Assembly (NCBI RefSeq): GCF_000633455.1
Contig: NZ_AYMG01000025.1
Coordinates: 1-64,000 of the forward strand
From: Pedobacter jeongneungensis
GTDB taxonomy: Bacteria > Bacteroidota > Bacteroidia > Sphingobacteriales > Sphingobacteriaceae
Direction: 5' to 3'
Length of the DNA: 64,000 nt
In this document: positions 25,195-33,475 of the stretch, one piece after another
Numbering within the stretch: position 1 is the first letter of the stretch
Layout: each line of letters begins with the position of its first letter
Made by a program: the position numbers and the translations under genes
Notes under the pieces: model-generated
The model's input: the letters and a program-made list of their open reading frames with translations, nothing else
What the model was told of the DNA's origin: nothing
Database searches by the model: none

Positions 25195-25614
25195 TTATAT
25201 TACCAAATTCTCCCTGTTCTTTAACTTAGTCGGATCTATTTTTGCAGCTACCTGTATATCAGGCAGTTTATTCAAGCCATTAATCAGATAATCAAGATCT
25301 TCCTTATCAATAAATTCTTTAATGATAATAAAAAAATCTACTTTATTCATCTCCGGAATCAGGAAACCATCGCTGCTTTTGTTGCAGATTAAGTAGTATT
25401 CTACCTCACCCTGCTCTACAAAAAAGTAATATTTAGAGAAACTCCAGGCCGGCTCATCAATATTAAAAAATATTTCGTGATCCTCTATTTTTTCAAATTG
25501 TGTGTTTAACCGGGTATTAATTTTGTGGCAAAGCACATAGTCTTTTAGGGGTGCTGTGATCGCAATTAGTATAAAATCAAGGTCTAAGGTAAGTTTTAGG
25601 TAAGTCTTATTCAA
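25195..25614 (-). CDS. IPExxxVDY family protein
   Basis: A 139-residue protein of the Bacteroidota-specific IPExxxVDY family; the signature appears as LIPEMNKVDFFIII near residue 79 (Phe for Tyr). The family's opening MNKxxLKLxLDLDF is conserved, and it is encoded here from a TTG at 25614, since no upstream ATG exists in frame. Function unknown; its conserved position beside pyk and acpP suggests a housekeeping role. Divergent from acpP. Confidence 0.8.
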   Translation of the reverse strand: MNKTYLKLTLDLDFILIAITAPLKDYVLCHKINTRLNTQFEKIEDHEIFFNIDEPAWSFSKYYFFVEQGEVEYYLICNKSSDGFLIPEMNKVDFFIIIKEFIDKEDLDYLINGLNKLPDIQVAAKIDPTKLKNRENLVI

Positions 25615-25772
25615 AGCGAAATAAATTATTTACAGAACGAAATTAAAAAACTAATTCTATATTCGCTGTGTTATTGAGATACCAAAATTACGTATCGAAA
25701 TAAAAACATTTGAAAATTGTAAGAATTTATTTTTCTTTGCACAGAATTATTTAACCATTAAATTATAAAATT

Positions 25773-26009
25773 ATGTCTGATATTGCTTCAAGAGTTAAGG
25801 CTATTATCGTAGAAAAACTAGGTGTTGACGAAAGCGAAGTTACGCCAGAGGCTTCATTCACCAACGATTTAGGTGCAGATTCTTTAGATACCGTAGAGTT
25901 GATTATGGAATTTGAAAAAGAATTCAATGTAGCTATTCCTGATGATCAGGCTGAAACCATCGGTACAGTTGGCCAGGCGATTGCTTATTTGGAAAAAAAC
26001 GTTAAATAG
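25773..26009 (+). CDS. acpP: Acyl carrier protein
   Basis: A 78-residue ACP. The phosphopantetheine attachment serine is Ser37 in LGADSLDTVELIMEFE. Highly acidic, as expected. It carries growing acyl chains in type II fatty-acid synthesis. fabF follows after only 21 bases, so the two genes form an operon. Confidence 0.97.
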   Translation: MSDIASRVKAIIVEKLGVDESEVTPEASFTNDLGADSLDTVELIMEFEKEFNVAIPDDQAETIGTVGQAIAYLEKNVK

Positions 26010-26030
26010 AATTACGCTTTTTCAGTATAA

Positions 26031-27284
26031 ATGGAATTAAAAAGAGTAGTAGTAACAGGGTTGGGTGCGCTCACTCCTATAGGCAATAATGTTCCCGATT
26101 TTTGGGAAGGATTGACTAACGGGGTGAGTGGCGCTGCTCCTATTAAGGGTTTTAACACTGAAAAGTTTAAAACTAAATTCGCTTGCGAGGTAAAAAACTT
26201 TAATCCAGAAGACTTTTTGGATAAAAAAGAAGCCCGTAAATTAGATCCGTTTGTACAATATGCTCTTGTATCAACAGAGGAAGCGGTGAAGGACGGTGGT
26301 TTTGATTTTGAAAAATTAGATACCAACCGGATCGGTGTAATCTGGGGTGCGGGCATAGGTGGATTAAAAACTTTCCTGGATGAAATTTCAAATTTCGCCA
26401 AAGGAGATGGTACGCCAAGGTACAATCCATTTTTTATTCCTAAAATGATTGTAGATATTGCTCCAGGGCATATCTCGATCAAATATGGCTTACGTGGGCC
26501 GAATTTTGCAACTGTTTCGGCATGTGCTTCTTCTACCAATGCCATGATTGATGCATTTAACTATATCCGTTTGGGTATGGCAGATGTAATTATCAGCGGA
26601 GGTTCTGAAGCGATCATTAACGAAGCAGGTATGGGTGGTTTTAACGCCATGCATGCATTATCAACACGTAACGATGATCCGGCAACGGCATCGCGTCCTT
26701 TTGATAAAGACCGTGATGGATTTGTGGCCGGTGAAGGTGCGGGAACCATTATTTTAGAAGAACTTGAACATGCAAAGGCAAGGGGTGCAAAAATTTATGC
26801 AGAACTTGTTGGCGGTGGAATGAGTGCCGATGCTAATCACATCACGGCGCCACATCCTGAAGGTTTGGGTGCCAGAATGGTAATGACCAATGCACTAAAA
26901 GATGCTGGTTTAACAACTGCTGATATAGATTATATCAATGTTCATGGTACTTCTACCCCATTGGGTGATATTAGTGAAACCAAGGCCATTGGTACATTGT
27001 TTGGTGAAGATGCTTATCGTTTAAACATCAGTTCAACCAAATCAATGACGGGTCACCTTTTAGGTGCAGCCGGGGCTATTGAAGCTATTGCAGCAATCCT
27101 TTCTGTTAAAAATGATATTGTTCCACCAACAATTAATCACTTTACAGATGATCCTGCATTTGACCCTAAATTGAATTTTACTTTTAACAAAGCGCAAAAA
27201 CGTACCGTTAGGGCTGCTTTAAGTAATACATTCGGTTTTGGAGGCCACAACGCTTCTGTGATTTTCAAGAAATACGAAGATTAA
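26031..27284 (+). CDS. fabF: 3-oxoacyl-ACP synthase II
   Basis: A 417-residue condensing enzyme that elongates acyl-ACP with malonyl-ACP. The catalytic triad is clear: Cys165 in TVSACASSTN, His in NVHGTSTPLGD near 307 and His in KSMTGHLLGAAGA near 344. The C-terminal SNTFGFGGHN glycine motif is present. It lies in the acpP-fabF-rnc cluster, which is a conserved arrangement. Confidence 0.97.
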   Translation: MELKRVVVTGLGALTPIGNNVPDFWEGLTNGVSGAAPIKGFNTEKFKTKFACEVKNFNPEDFLDKKEARKLDPFVQYALVSTEEAVKDGGFDFEKLDTNRIGVIWGAGIGGLKTFLDEISNFAKGDGTPRYNPFFIPKMIVDIAPGHISIKYGLRGPNFATVSACASSTNAMIDAFNYIRLGMADVIISGGSEAIINEAGMGGFNAMHALSTRNDDPATASRPFDKDRDGFVAGEGAGTIILEELEHAKARGAKIYAELVGGGMSADANHITAPHPEGLGARMVMTNALKDAGLTTADIDYINVHGTSTPLGDISETKAIGTLFGEDAYRLNISSTKSMTGHLLGAAGAIEAIAAILSVKNDIVPPTINHFTDDPAFDPKLNFTFNKAQKRTVRAALSNTFGFGGHNASVIFKKYED

Positions 27285-27378
27285 TTTAAAACAGCGCTGC
27301 TATATAATTTGTATGCTAATTAAAAATAGATAACTTAGTTAAATATGCTAATTAGCCGTTAATTGTGTTATTTATTTA

Positions 27379-28107
27379 ATGCCGATCTTAAAATTATATA
27401 AACTTTATCTTTCTCCCGAAAAGGAGTTTGTTAAAAAGCTGAAAAATATCTTAGGCTTTGTTCCTGGCAATGTTACGCTTTATAAAATGGCGTTCAGGCA
27501 CCGTTCTGTGGCAAAAGTTTTAAAAAACGGAAGCAGAAGCAGTAACGAACGTTTAGAGTTTCTTGGGGATGCTGTTCTGGGCTCGGTAATAGCCGAGCTG
27601 CTTTTTAAACATTATCCATACAAAGAAGAAGGTTTTTTGACTGAAATGCGGTCTAAGATTGTAAACAGGGCTAATTTAAACCAATTGGCAAAGAAAATTG
27701 GTTTCGATAAGCTTATACAGTTCGATCAGCGTTCGGTGAGTATACAAACTAAGCACAATTCGATGCTGGGCGATGCTTTTGAAGCTATAGTAGGCGCCAT
27801 TTACATGGATAAGGGCTATAACTTTACCAAAGAGTTTTTATTACGCAGAATTGTAAAACCGCACATCGATATTCACACTTTAGAACTTACTGAAACCAAT
27901 TTCAAAAGTAAACTGATTGAATGGTGCCAGCGCCATGGTAAGGATGTAATGTTCGAACTGGCAGAAAATGGCGAGGGCGAAAGCGCTAAACTATTTACCA
28001 TCAGTGCCGTAGTAGAAGGCGAAAAAGTTGGTACTGGAAGAGATTACAACAAGAAAAATGCAGAGAAATTAGCGGCGGAGAAAGCTTGTGAAGCGTTGAG
28101 TATATAG
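27379..28107 (+). CDS. rnc: Ribonuclease III
   Basis: A 242-residue RNase III. The signature NERLEFLGDAVLGSV is near residue 56, followed by MLGDAFEAIVGAIYMDKGY with the second metal cluster near 130. Residues about 168-242 form the double-stranded RNA-binding domain (ending KKNAEKLAAEKACEAL). It processes rRNA and structured mRNA. It is the third gene after acpP and fabF, 94 bases downstream. Confidence 0.96.
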   Translation: MPILKLYKLYLSPEKEFVKKLKNILGFVPGNVTLYKMAFRHRSVAKVLKNGSRSSNERLEFLGDAVLGSVIAELLFKHYPYKEEGFLTEMRSKIVNRANLNQLAKKIGFDKLIQFDQRSVSIQTKHNSMLGDAFEAIVGAIYMDKGYNFTKEFLLRRIVKPHIDIHTLELTETNFKSKLIEWCQRHGKDVMFELAENGEGESAKLFTISAVVEGEKVGTGRDYNKKNAEKLAAEKACEALSI

Positions 28108-28432
28108 GTTCATTGGTTCAATAGTCATTTGTTTATTGGGGGTATTGGGTTAATTGTTTAAACTGGTTAATCGGTTAATTGTACAGGTGCGTTAAAATTA
28201 CCGCTAAATGAATTATTCATTGGTTAATTGTTCAAACTGGTTAATCGGTTAACTGAAAAAATTGTTAATTCAGAATTGCTTGATAGTTAGGATTGTTAGG
28301 AAATTCGATTAATTGTCGATATGATTTAAAACTTCAGACCTCCGACCCTGGACTTCGGACTTTAGAATCTGCGACCAAAACTCTCAACTCCAAACAGACT
28401 CAAGCCTACGGACTAAGGACTCCCGACTAAAT
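28108..28432. repeat. Low-complexity repeat-rich intergenic region
   Basis: The region after rnc holds several degenerate repeats. AAACTGGTTAATCGGTTAA occurs at about 28159-28177 and again at about 28233-28251. GGTTCATTGGTTCAATAG at the start resembles 10041-10060. The second half (28333-28430) is a series of GGACT/CCGAC motifs such as CTGGACTTCGGACTTTAG and AAGGACTCCCGACTAA. The same motif type is present in the coding sequence of tex near 53082. No gene is seen. Confidence 0.6.
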
Positions 28433-29143
28433 CTACTTCCCTTTCCCCAGCGTATCGGTGAACTTCTTCGAAGATTCTTTGATGTATTTAATGTAATCGT
28501 AGCTGTTCCAATATTGGGCCTTGTCAAATTCCGGGCGACAGTTTAGCATGTATTTTTCTAGAGTATCGCCCCTTAATTCGGTATTGTTTTTAATGATGCT
28601 CTGATTGAAATATACATCGATCTGCGATTGTTTGATCTCATTATCGGCATATCGGCCAAATCTTCGGGCGTTTTTTGGATCGGTACCAAATAAATTATAT
28701 AATGCGTTTAACGGACTAAATATAGCCGACAAAACCGTCGTTTTACCACCATTATATACCCCCTTATTTTTAAACTCACGTTTAATATCGTCAAGGTCCT
28801 GCTTTTTTGTATTTCCTACAATTGTTACATCTGCTAAAGTGGTGCTTCCCCTAACCAGGTAAATTACGAGATCTTTTTCGCTGTTCACTACCACACGCTG
28901 ATCGATCAGGTCGCGCTTAATAACTAAAAGTGTATCACCAATTTTAGCTTTAAGCTGGAACATACCGATATCGTTACTGCCAACGCCAATTCCGGTACGT
29001 AAGTTGGTAATTTCTGATAAGGCAATCCTGATATTTGAGCCCTTTTCGATAACCACACCTCTGATAATAAATTCTTGTGCCTTTGCGATAAAGCCAAGTG
29101 AAGTAAGAAGGAAAAGTATGATGGCAAATTTTAAATTTTTCAT
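28433..29143 (-). CDS. Secreted carboxypeptidase-regulatory-like protein, paralog C
   Basis: A 236-residue secreted protein (signal ends IAKAQ). Residues about 25-95 form a CarboxypepD_reg-like beta-sandwich (GVVIEKGSNIRIALSEI, then SNDIGMFQLKAKIGDTLLV), followed by a TonB-plug-like strand TLADVTIVG and a charged helical C-terminal half with conserved Tyr/Arg (RRFGRYADNE). It is the last of three tandem paralogs, 7 bases after the middle copy. The binding partner is unknown; an outer-membrane adaptor role is inference. Confidence 0.75.
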   Translation of the reverse strand: MKNLKFAIILFLLTSLGFIAKAQEFIIRGVVIEKGSNIRIALSEITNLRTGIGVGSNDIGMFQLKAKIGDTLLVIKRDLIDQRVVVNSEKDLVIYLVRGSTTLADVTIVGNTKKQDLDDIKREFKNKGVYNGGKTTVLSAIFSPLNALYNLFGTDPKNARRFGRYADNEIKQSQIDVYFNQSIIKNNTELRGDTLEKYMLNCRPEFDKAQYWNSYDYIKYIKESSKKFTDTLGKGK

Positions 29144-29150
29144 TGTGTAG

Positions 29151-29867
29151 CTAATTTGTGTGCTTCAGGGTATCGGTATATTGTTTGGCCGATTCCCTGA
29201 TGTATTTAACAGCATCGTAATTGTTCCAGTTACTCACCATGCTGCGGGTTGGGTAATAATCAAGCAAAAATTTGTCGAGGTCTTTCCCTTTTAATGTGGT
29301 ATTATTTGAAACCAGGCTTTTATTGAAGAATTTATCCACTTCCATTAGGCCTAATTCCTTTTTGTAATAACGGTTAAAGTTACGTGCCCTGGTTGGTGTT
29401 TTCCCAAATAATTCGTAGAAAAACGTTAACGGACTACCACCGAAGGGATTTAGTAAAATTAATGGAGGTTTACCTTCAAAAAATGATCCATTTCTTTTAA
29501 AGTCGCGCTTAACACTTTCCATCTCCTGCTTTTTAGTCTGGCCTTTAACCGTCACCTCTTCAAGCATGGTACTCCCTCTCTGCAAATATACCACCAGATC
29601 ATCATCGGTATTGATCACCAATTTCTGATCGGTTAAATTTTTCTTTGTAATCAACAAAGTATCACCAATCCTGGCTTTTAGCTGAAACATCCCGATATCA
29701 TTACTGGTGGCGCCCATTTTACTCCGTAAATTGGTTATCCCAGCTAAAGCAACACGCACATTAGAACCTTTTTCTATCACCACACCTTTCAATACAAAAT
29801 CCTGAGCTTTAATTTTTAAGCCTTGCATTAAGATGATGAGAAACAGAATAGCTTTTAAAGGTTTCAT
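29151..29867 (-). CDS. Secreted carboxypeptidase-regulatory-like protein, paralog B
   Basis: A 238-residue secreted protein with the same layout as its neighbours: signal (ending KIKAQ), a GVVIEKGSNVRVALAGI domain, SNDIGMFQLKARIGDTLLI, MLEEVTVKGQT, and a helical tail (ARNFNRYYKKELGLMEVDKF). It is closest to the downstream copy in the N-terminal domain. Only 4 bases separate it from the upstream copy, so all three are one transcript. Function unknown. Confidence 0.75.
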   Translation of the reverse strand: MKPLKAILFLIILMQGLKIKAQDFVLKGVVIEKGSNVRVALAGITNLRSKMGATSNDIGMFQLKARIGDTLLITKKNLTDQKLVINTDDDLVVYLQRGSTMLEEVTVKGQTKKQEMESVKRDFKRNGSFFEGKPPLILLNPFGGSPLTFFYELFGKTPTRARNFNRYYKKELGLMEVDKFFNKSLVSNNTTLKGKDLDKFLLDYYPTRSMVSNWNNYDAVKYIRESAKQYTDTLKHTN

Positions 29868-29871
29868 TTTA

Positions 29872-30585
29872 TTATAATGAGGTGTTTAAAGTATCTAAAT
29901 ACTGTTTTGCCGATTTTTTGATGTAATCAGCGGCATCATAGGTATTCCAGTTTTTAATCTGTTTATGCTTTGGCCTATAATCCAACATAAACTTACTCAT
30001 TTGCTTTCCAGTTAAACTGGTGTTATTTTTAACCAGGCTGACATTGAAAAACCTGTCTATTTCCAACTCTTTTGTCTCGTTATCATAATAACGGTCAAAA
30101 CGTTTTGCATTTTTCCGTTCTGCGCTAAACAGCTCCGTTATTGCGGCCAACGGGTAACGCACATAATAAAGCGGGTTTCTCTTTTTACCATAAAAATAAG
30201 TTTTCTTACGGTGTTCTAACCTAACAGCTGATAGGTTTTGTTGTTTGTTTTCCGCCTTAATTGTTACATCATCAAGCAGCATATCGGCCCTAACCAGGTT
30301 AATAACCAAATCCTGATTGCCAGGCACAATCACATAAATATTATCGAAATGCCTTTTGGTAATCAATAGGGTATCGCCGGGTTTGGCTTTAACCTGAAAG
30401 AACCCCATATCGTTACTTCCTACCGCCTGTTTATTATTAATATTGGTTACTACAGCCAATGCAATACGAATCTGAGTTCCTTTTTCTAAAATAACTCCTT
30501 TTGCTAATGTAATTTGAGCGAGCGTTTTTTCAGGTAAAATGAACAATAGCAATGAAAGTGATAACATGATCAAAAATGCTTTCAT
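29872..30585 (-). CDS. Secreted carboxypeptidase-regulatory-like protein, paralog A
   Basis: A 237-residue secreted protein and the first gene of the tandem set. The signal (ending TLAQ) is followed by GVILEKGTQIRIALAVV, SNDMGFFQVKAKPGDTLLI, MLDDVTIKAENKQQ, then a tail with AKRFDRYYDNETKELEIDRF. It is the most divergent of the three. It is transcribed away from the lysophospholipid acyltransferase, sharing a 70-base promoter gap. Confidence 0.75.
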   Translation of the reverse strand: MKAFLIMLSLSLLLFILPEKTLAQITLAKGVILEKGTQIRIALAVVTNINNKQAVGSNDMGFFQVKAKPGDTLLITKRHFDNIYVIVPGNQDLVINLVRADMLLDDVTIKAENKQQNLSAVRLEHRKKTYFYGKKRNPLYYVRYPLAAITELFSAERKNAKRFDRYYDNETKELEIDRFFNVSLVKNNTSLTGKQMSKFMLDYRPKHKQIKNWNTYDAADYIKKSAKQYLDTLNTSL

Positions 30586-30655
30586 ATCTATAAGATATTT
30601 TTTGTAAAATTAACATTTGTTAACCTTGCAAACTGTTAAAGAAACGTTAATCCCC

Positions 30656-31366
30656 ATGAGAAAACTATTGGGCGGATTTTATTTACTGTATTCGGCAGTG
30701 GTGTTCTTTCTGCTCATGCTCGTAGTTTGCCCTTTTATCATTATCAGTATGGGTATTTTTAACGAGAAAACCGGAAGAAAAATCTCTTTCTATTTTTTAA
30801 AATGCTGGGCATGGGGTTTTAGCCTGTTAACTTTCCTGTGGTTTTCGGCAGGAGGAGCAAAGATCGATACCACGAGATCGTATATTTATGTGGGCAATCA
30901 CAGTTCTTTTTTAGATGCTGTAGCCATTGTAATCTGCATTCCACAGGCTTTTAGTCCGCTTGGGAAGATAGAAATGCTTAAAATTCCGGTATTTGGATGG
31001 ATTTACAAACGTTTGGTGGTGATGATTGACCGCAGCAGCAGGGAAAGCCGCGACCATTCGGTAGCCGAACTGCGTAAAGATCTGGCTGATGGTCAATCAA
31101 TTTTGATTTTTCCTGAAGGCACGATGAACAAATCTCAGCTGCCTTTAAATCCATTTTATGATGGTGCATTCCGTTTGGCGATAGAGACACAAACACCTAT
31201 TTTACCTTTTGCGATATTGAACAGCCGAGCACATTTCCCAAGAACAGATCCATCATTATTGAAGCCCGGATTGATTAAAACAGTATTTGGCGAAGCAATC
31301 GAGGTGAAGGGTTTAGTAGCACAGGATCTGGAAGAATTGAAAGCAAAACTTTTAAAGCTATTTTGA
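30656..31366 (+). CDS. Lysophospholipid acyltransferase (1-acyl-glycerol-3-phosphate acyltransferase-like)
   Basis: A 236-residue PlsC-family enzyme from the ATG at 30656. A membrane segment covers residues about 8-35. The HX4D motif is NHSSFLDAV near residue 82, and motif III is IFPEGTMNKS near 151. It probably acylates lysophosphatidate at the inner membrane. The frame stays open upstream to a TTG at 30617, but the ATG gives a better membrane start. Confidence 0.88.
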   Translation: MRKLLGGFYLLYSAVVFFLLMLVVCPFIIISMGIFNEKTGRKISFYFLKCWAWGFSLLTFLWFSAGGAKIDTTRSYIYVGNHSSFLDAVAIVICIPQAFSPLGKIEMLKIPVFGWIYKRLVVMIDRSSRESRDHSVAELRKDLADGQSILIFPEGTMNKSQLPLNPFYDGAFRLAIETQTPILPFAILNSRAHFPRTDPSLLKPGLIKTVFGEAIEVKGLVAQDLEELKAKLLKLF

Positions 31367-31731
31367 GCATATTGGAAAAGTAGCCTCATTTATTATCAGG
31401 AAATGAGGGCTCCGGCACTTTTGGCTAAACCTGTCCTGCTGTCCGTTTTATCCCGATGAAAAATCGGGGATGCTCACTCCCATCAGGTTTAAACACTTCG
31501 GTATGCACGCTGTGGGGATCAGACCCAAGCCAAAAGCTGCCCACTTTGTACATAAACCCGATTGTAGCGGGCACGGAGTGTAACGTAGTAAAGCTTAAAG
31601 CGGGGCTACAGTTCCCGAAGAATTGAGAACATTCGTTTTCAAAATGTCAAGAACACTATTCCCATCTTTTCAATTTTAGCCCCCCCGTACAATATTATTT
31701 CTCCTTTCCGCTTAAAACCCTATCTTTGCAC
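31367..31731. other. Complex 365-base intergenic element
   Basis: Several hairpins are visible: CCTCATTT (31384-31391) with AAATGAGG (31401-31408) just after the acyltransferase stop; CCCGAT (31452-31457) with ATCGGG (31463-31468); and TGTAGC near 31563 with GCTACA near 31605. The stretch from about 31410 to 31660 is richer in G+C than its surroundings and non-coding in all frames. It resembles a dispersed composite repeat rather than a known RNA. The -7 box of yicC closes the region. Confidence 0.45.
31721..31728 (+). promoter_or_regulatory. Candidate -7 box immediately before yicC
   Basis: TATCTTTG, an exact TAnnTTTG match, ends three bases before the ATG at 31732. It implies a leaderless or nearly leaderless mRNA if used. 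No clear -33 TTTG. Confidence 0.45.
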
Positions 31732-32607
31732 ATGATAAAATCCATGACAGGATACGGCTTAGCAACAGCCGATTATGCAAATGCAAAGTATAGTGTCGAA
31801 ATCAAATCGCTCAACAGTAAATTCCTTGAGCTGAATTTAAAATATCCTAAAGCTTTTTCTGATAAAGAACTGATCTTGCGCAACATCTGCAGCAAAGACA
31901 TCGAACGCGGAAAGGTAAGTTTAAGCATCAATGTAGAACGTACCAATGGTGAAGTTACAGGTGCTACCATTAATACCGCATTGTTAAGCCACTACTACAA
32001 ACAACTTATTGCCGTTAATAACGAATTAGGCGCTGAGAGCAGCAACTTATTGCAAACGGCATTAACCTTCCCTGATGTAATCAGTTATAAGGAAGAAAGT
32101 GTGAGTGAGGATGAGTGGAATCATTTATTCCAGATTTTTACCTCGGCCTTGGCCAATTTCAATAAATTTAGGGAAGACGAAGGTTCAGTTTTAAAGGCTG
32201 ATTTGGAACTGAGGATTAAAAACATCCTTTCTTATTTTAAATCTGTTGAGGAGCTGGAACCTAAAAGGATTTCGGCTATCCGCGATAAATTTACCCAATT
32301 TTTGGATGATGCTGTGGGTAAAGTAAACATCGATCAGAACCGTTTTGAGCAGGAATTGATCTATTACATTGATAAAATAGACATTACGGAAGAAAAAACA
32401 CGTTTGAAAAGCCACTGCGATTATTTCTTGCAAACTTTGGCAAGCAAAGAGGCAAATGGTAAAAAAATGGGTTTCATCTCGCAGGAAATTGGCCGGGAAA
32501 TTAATACCATGGGAGCAAAAGCAAATGATGCCCAGATGCAACAGTTTGTTGTGGGTATGAAAGAAGAATTAGAAAAGATAAAAGAACAGTTACTGAATGT
32601 GTTGTAG
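31732..32607 (+). CDS. yicC: YicC family endoribonuclease-like protein
   Basis: A 291-residue YicC/YloC family protein, opening with the invariant MIKSMTGYGLA and containing VEIKSLNSKFLELNLKYP near residue 25. The C-terminal DUF1732 part has EKTRLKSHCDYF, GKKMGFISQEIGREINTMG and ANDAQMQQFVVGMKEELEKI. The family has RNase activity linked to stress responses in other bacteria. An in-frame TTG six bases upstream lies inside the -7 box and is rejected as the start. gmk follows 61 bases later. Confidence 0.92.
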   Translation: MIKSMTGYGLATADYANAKYSVEIKSLNSKFLELNLKYPKAFSDKELILRNICSKDIERGKVSLSINVERTNGEVTGATINTALLSHYYKQLIAVNNELGAESSNLLQTALTFPDVISYKEESVSEDEWNHLFQIFTSALANFNKFREDEGSVLKADLELRIKNILSYFKSVEELEPKRISAIRDKFTQFLDDAVGKVNIDQNRFEQELIYYIDKIDITEEKTRLKSHCDYFLQTLASKEANGKKMGFISQEIGREINTMGAKANDAQMQQFVVGMKEELEKIKEQLLNVL

Positions 32608-32668
32608 CGTTAGGCGGATAGCGATAAGCGCTTAACGCCATACGCCAATCGCAAAACTTTTAAAAAGC

Positions 32669-33235
32669 ATGCAAGGCAAATTAATCATATTTTCGGCACC
32701 ATCAGGAGCAGGTAAAACCACTATAGTACATCATTTATTAACGAAATTTCCTGAGCTAAGCTTTTCCATTTCTGCAACAACCCGCGAATTGAGAGGCGCT
32801 GAAACACATGAAAACGATTACTATTTTATTAGTAAGGAAGAATTTTTACACAAAGTTGCCCGTCAGGAATTTGTGGAATTTGAAGAGGTTTATAACGGAA
32901 CTTTTTATGGCACTTTACGTTCAGAGATCGAACGCATCTGGAATGATGGTAAACATGTTATTTTCGATATTGATGTAGAAGGCGGTATCCGTTTAAAAAG
33001 AAAATACGAAGAGGACGCACTTGCCATTTTTGTACAGCCACCATCTTTAGAGGTACTGAAAGAACGTTTAAGCGGCCGCGGAACAGATAGCGCAGAAAAA
33101 TTACAGGAGCGTTTTATCAAAGCGGAGAAAGAATTGCTTTATGCGGATAAGTTTGATGTGATCTTAAAAAATTACGATCTGGCTACAGCTTGCGCAGAAG
33201 CAGAAAAATTGGTGGGGGATTTTTTGAAGAAATAG
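32669..33235 (+). CDS. gmk: Guanylate kinase
   Basis: A 188-residue kinase that converts GMP to GDP. The P-loop SAPSGAGKTT is at residues 9-18, SISATTRELRGAE near 34 binds GMP, and YYFISKEEF and VEFEEVYNGTFYGT follow in family order. Length is typical. In many Bacteroidota it lies between yicC and nadD; here a toxin-antitoxin pair and a repeat separate it from nadD. Confidence 0.96.
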   Translation: MQGKLIIFSAPSGAGKTTIVHHLLTKFPELSFSISATTRELRGAETHENDYYFISKEEFLHKVARQEFVEFEEVYNGTFYGTLRSEIERIWNDGKHVIFDIDVEGGIRLKRKYEEDALAIFVQPPSLEVLKERLSGRGTDSAEKLQERFIKAEKELLYADKFDVILKNYDLATACAEAEKLVGDFLKK

Positions 33236-33259
33236 TTTTCTTAAGCGTGCAGAAATCTT

Positions 33260-33267
33260 TATATTTG
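33260..33267 (+). promoter_or_regulatory. Candidate -7 box of the toxin-antitoxin pair
   Basis: TATATTTG matches TAnnTTTG and ends four bases before the antitoxin ATG at 33272, so the pair probably has its own promoter and a leaderless or very short-leader transcript. No -33 match at a standard distance. Confidence 0.4.
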
Positions 33268-33271
33268 ATTG

Positions 33272-33475
33272 ATGACTGATATTCAATTATATAGCCAAAT
33301 ATCTTCATTGCCTTCAGACCTGAAGAAGCAAGTGTCTGATTTTGTCTCATCCCTAAAGAAAAAATCGAAAGCCGGTAAAAAACTGAAAGAAAGACAATTT
33401 GGCTATGCCAAAGATTTCTTTAAAATGTCTGCCGATTTTGATGAACCATTAGAAGACTTTAAAGATTATATGTAA
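33272..33475 (+). CDS. DUF2281 antitoxin of a type II toxin-antitoxin pair
   Basis: A 67-residue basic-then-acidic protein. The end (QFGYAKDFFKMSADFDEPLE) is the DUF2281 antitoxin signature, and the Lys-rich middle separates it from an N-terminal helix. Such proteins neutralise a PIN toxin by covering its active site. Its stop codon overlaps the toxin start by one base (TAATG), so the two are translationally coupled. I chose the ATG at 33272 over a TTG just before it. Confidence 0.85.
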   Translation: MTDIQLYSQISSLPSDLKKQVSDFVSSLKKKSKAGKKLKERQFGYAKDFFKMSADFDEPLEDFKDYM

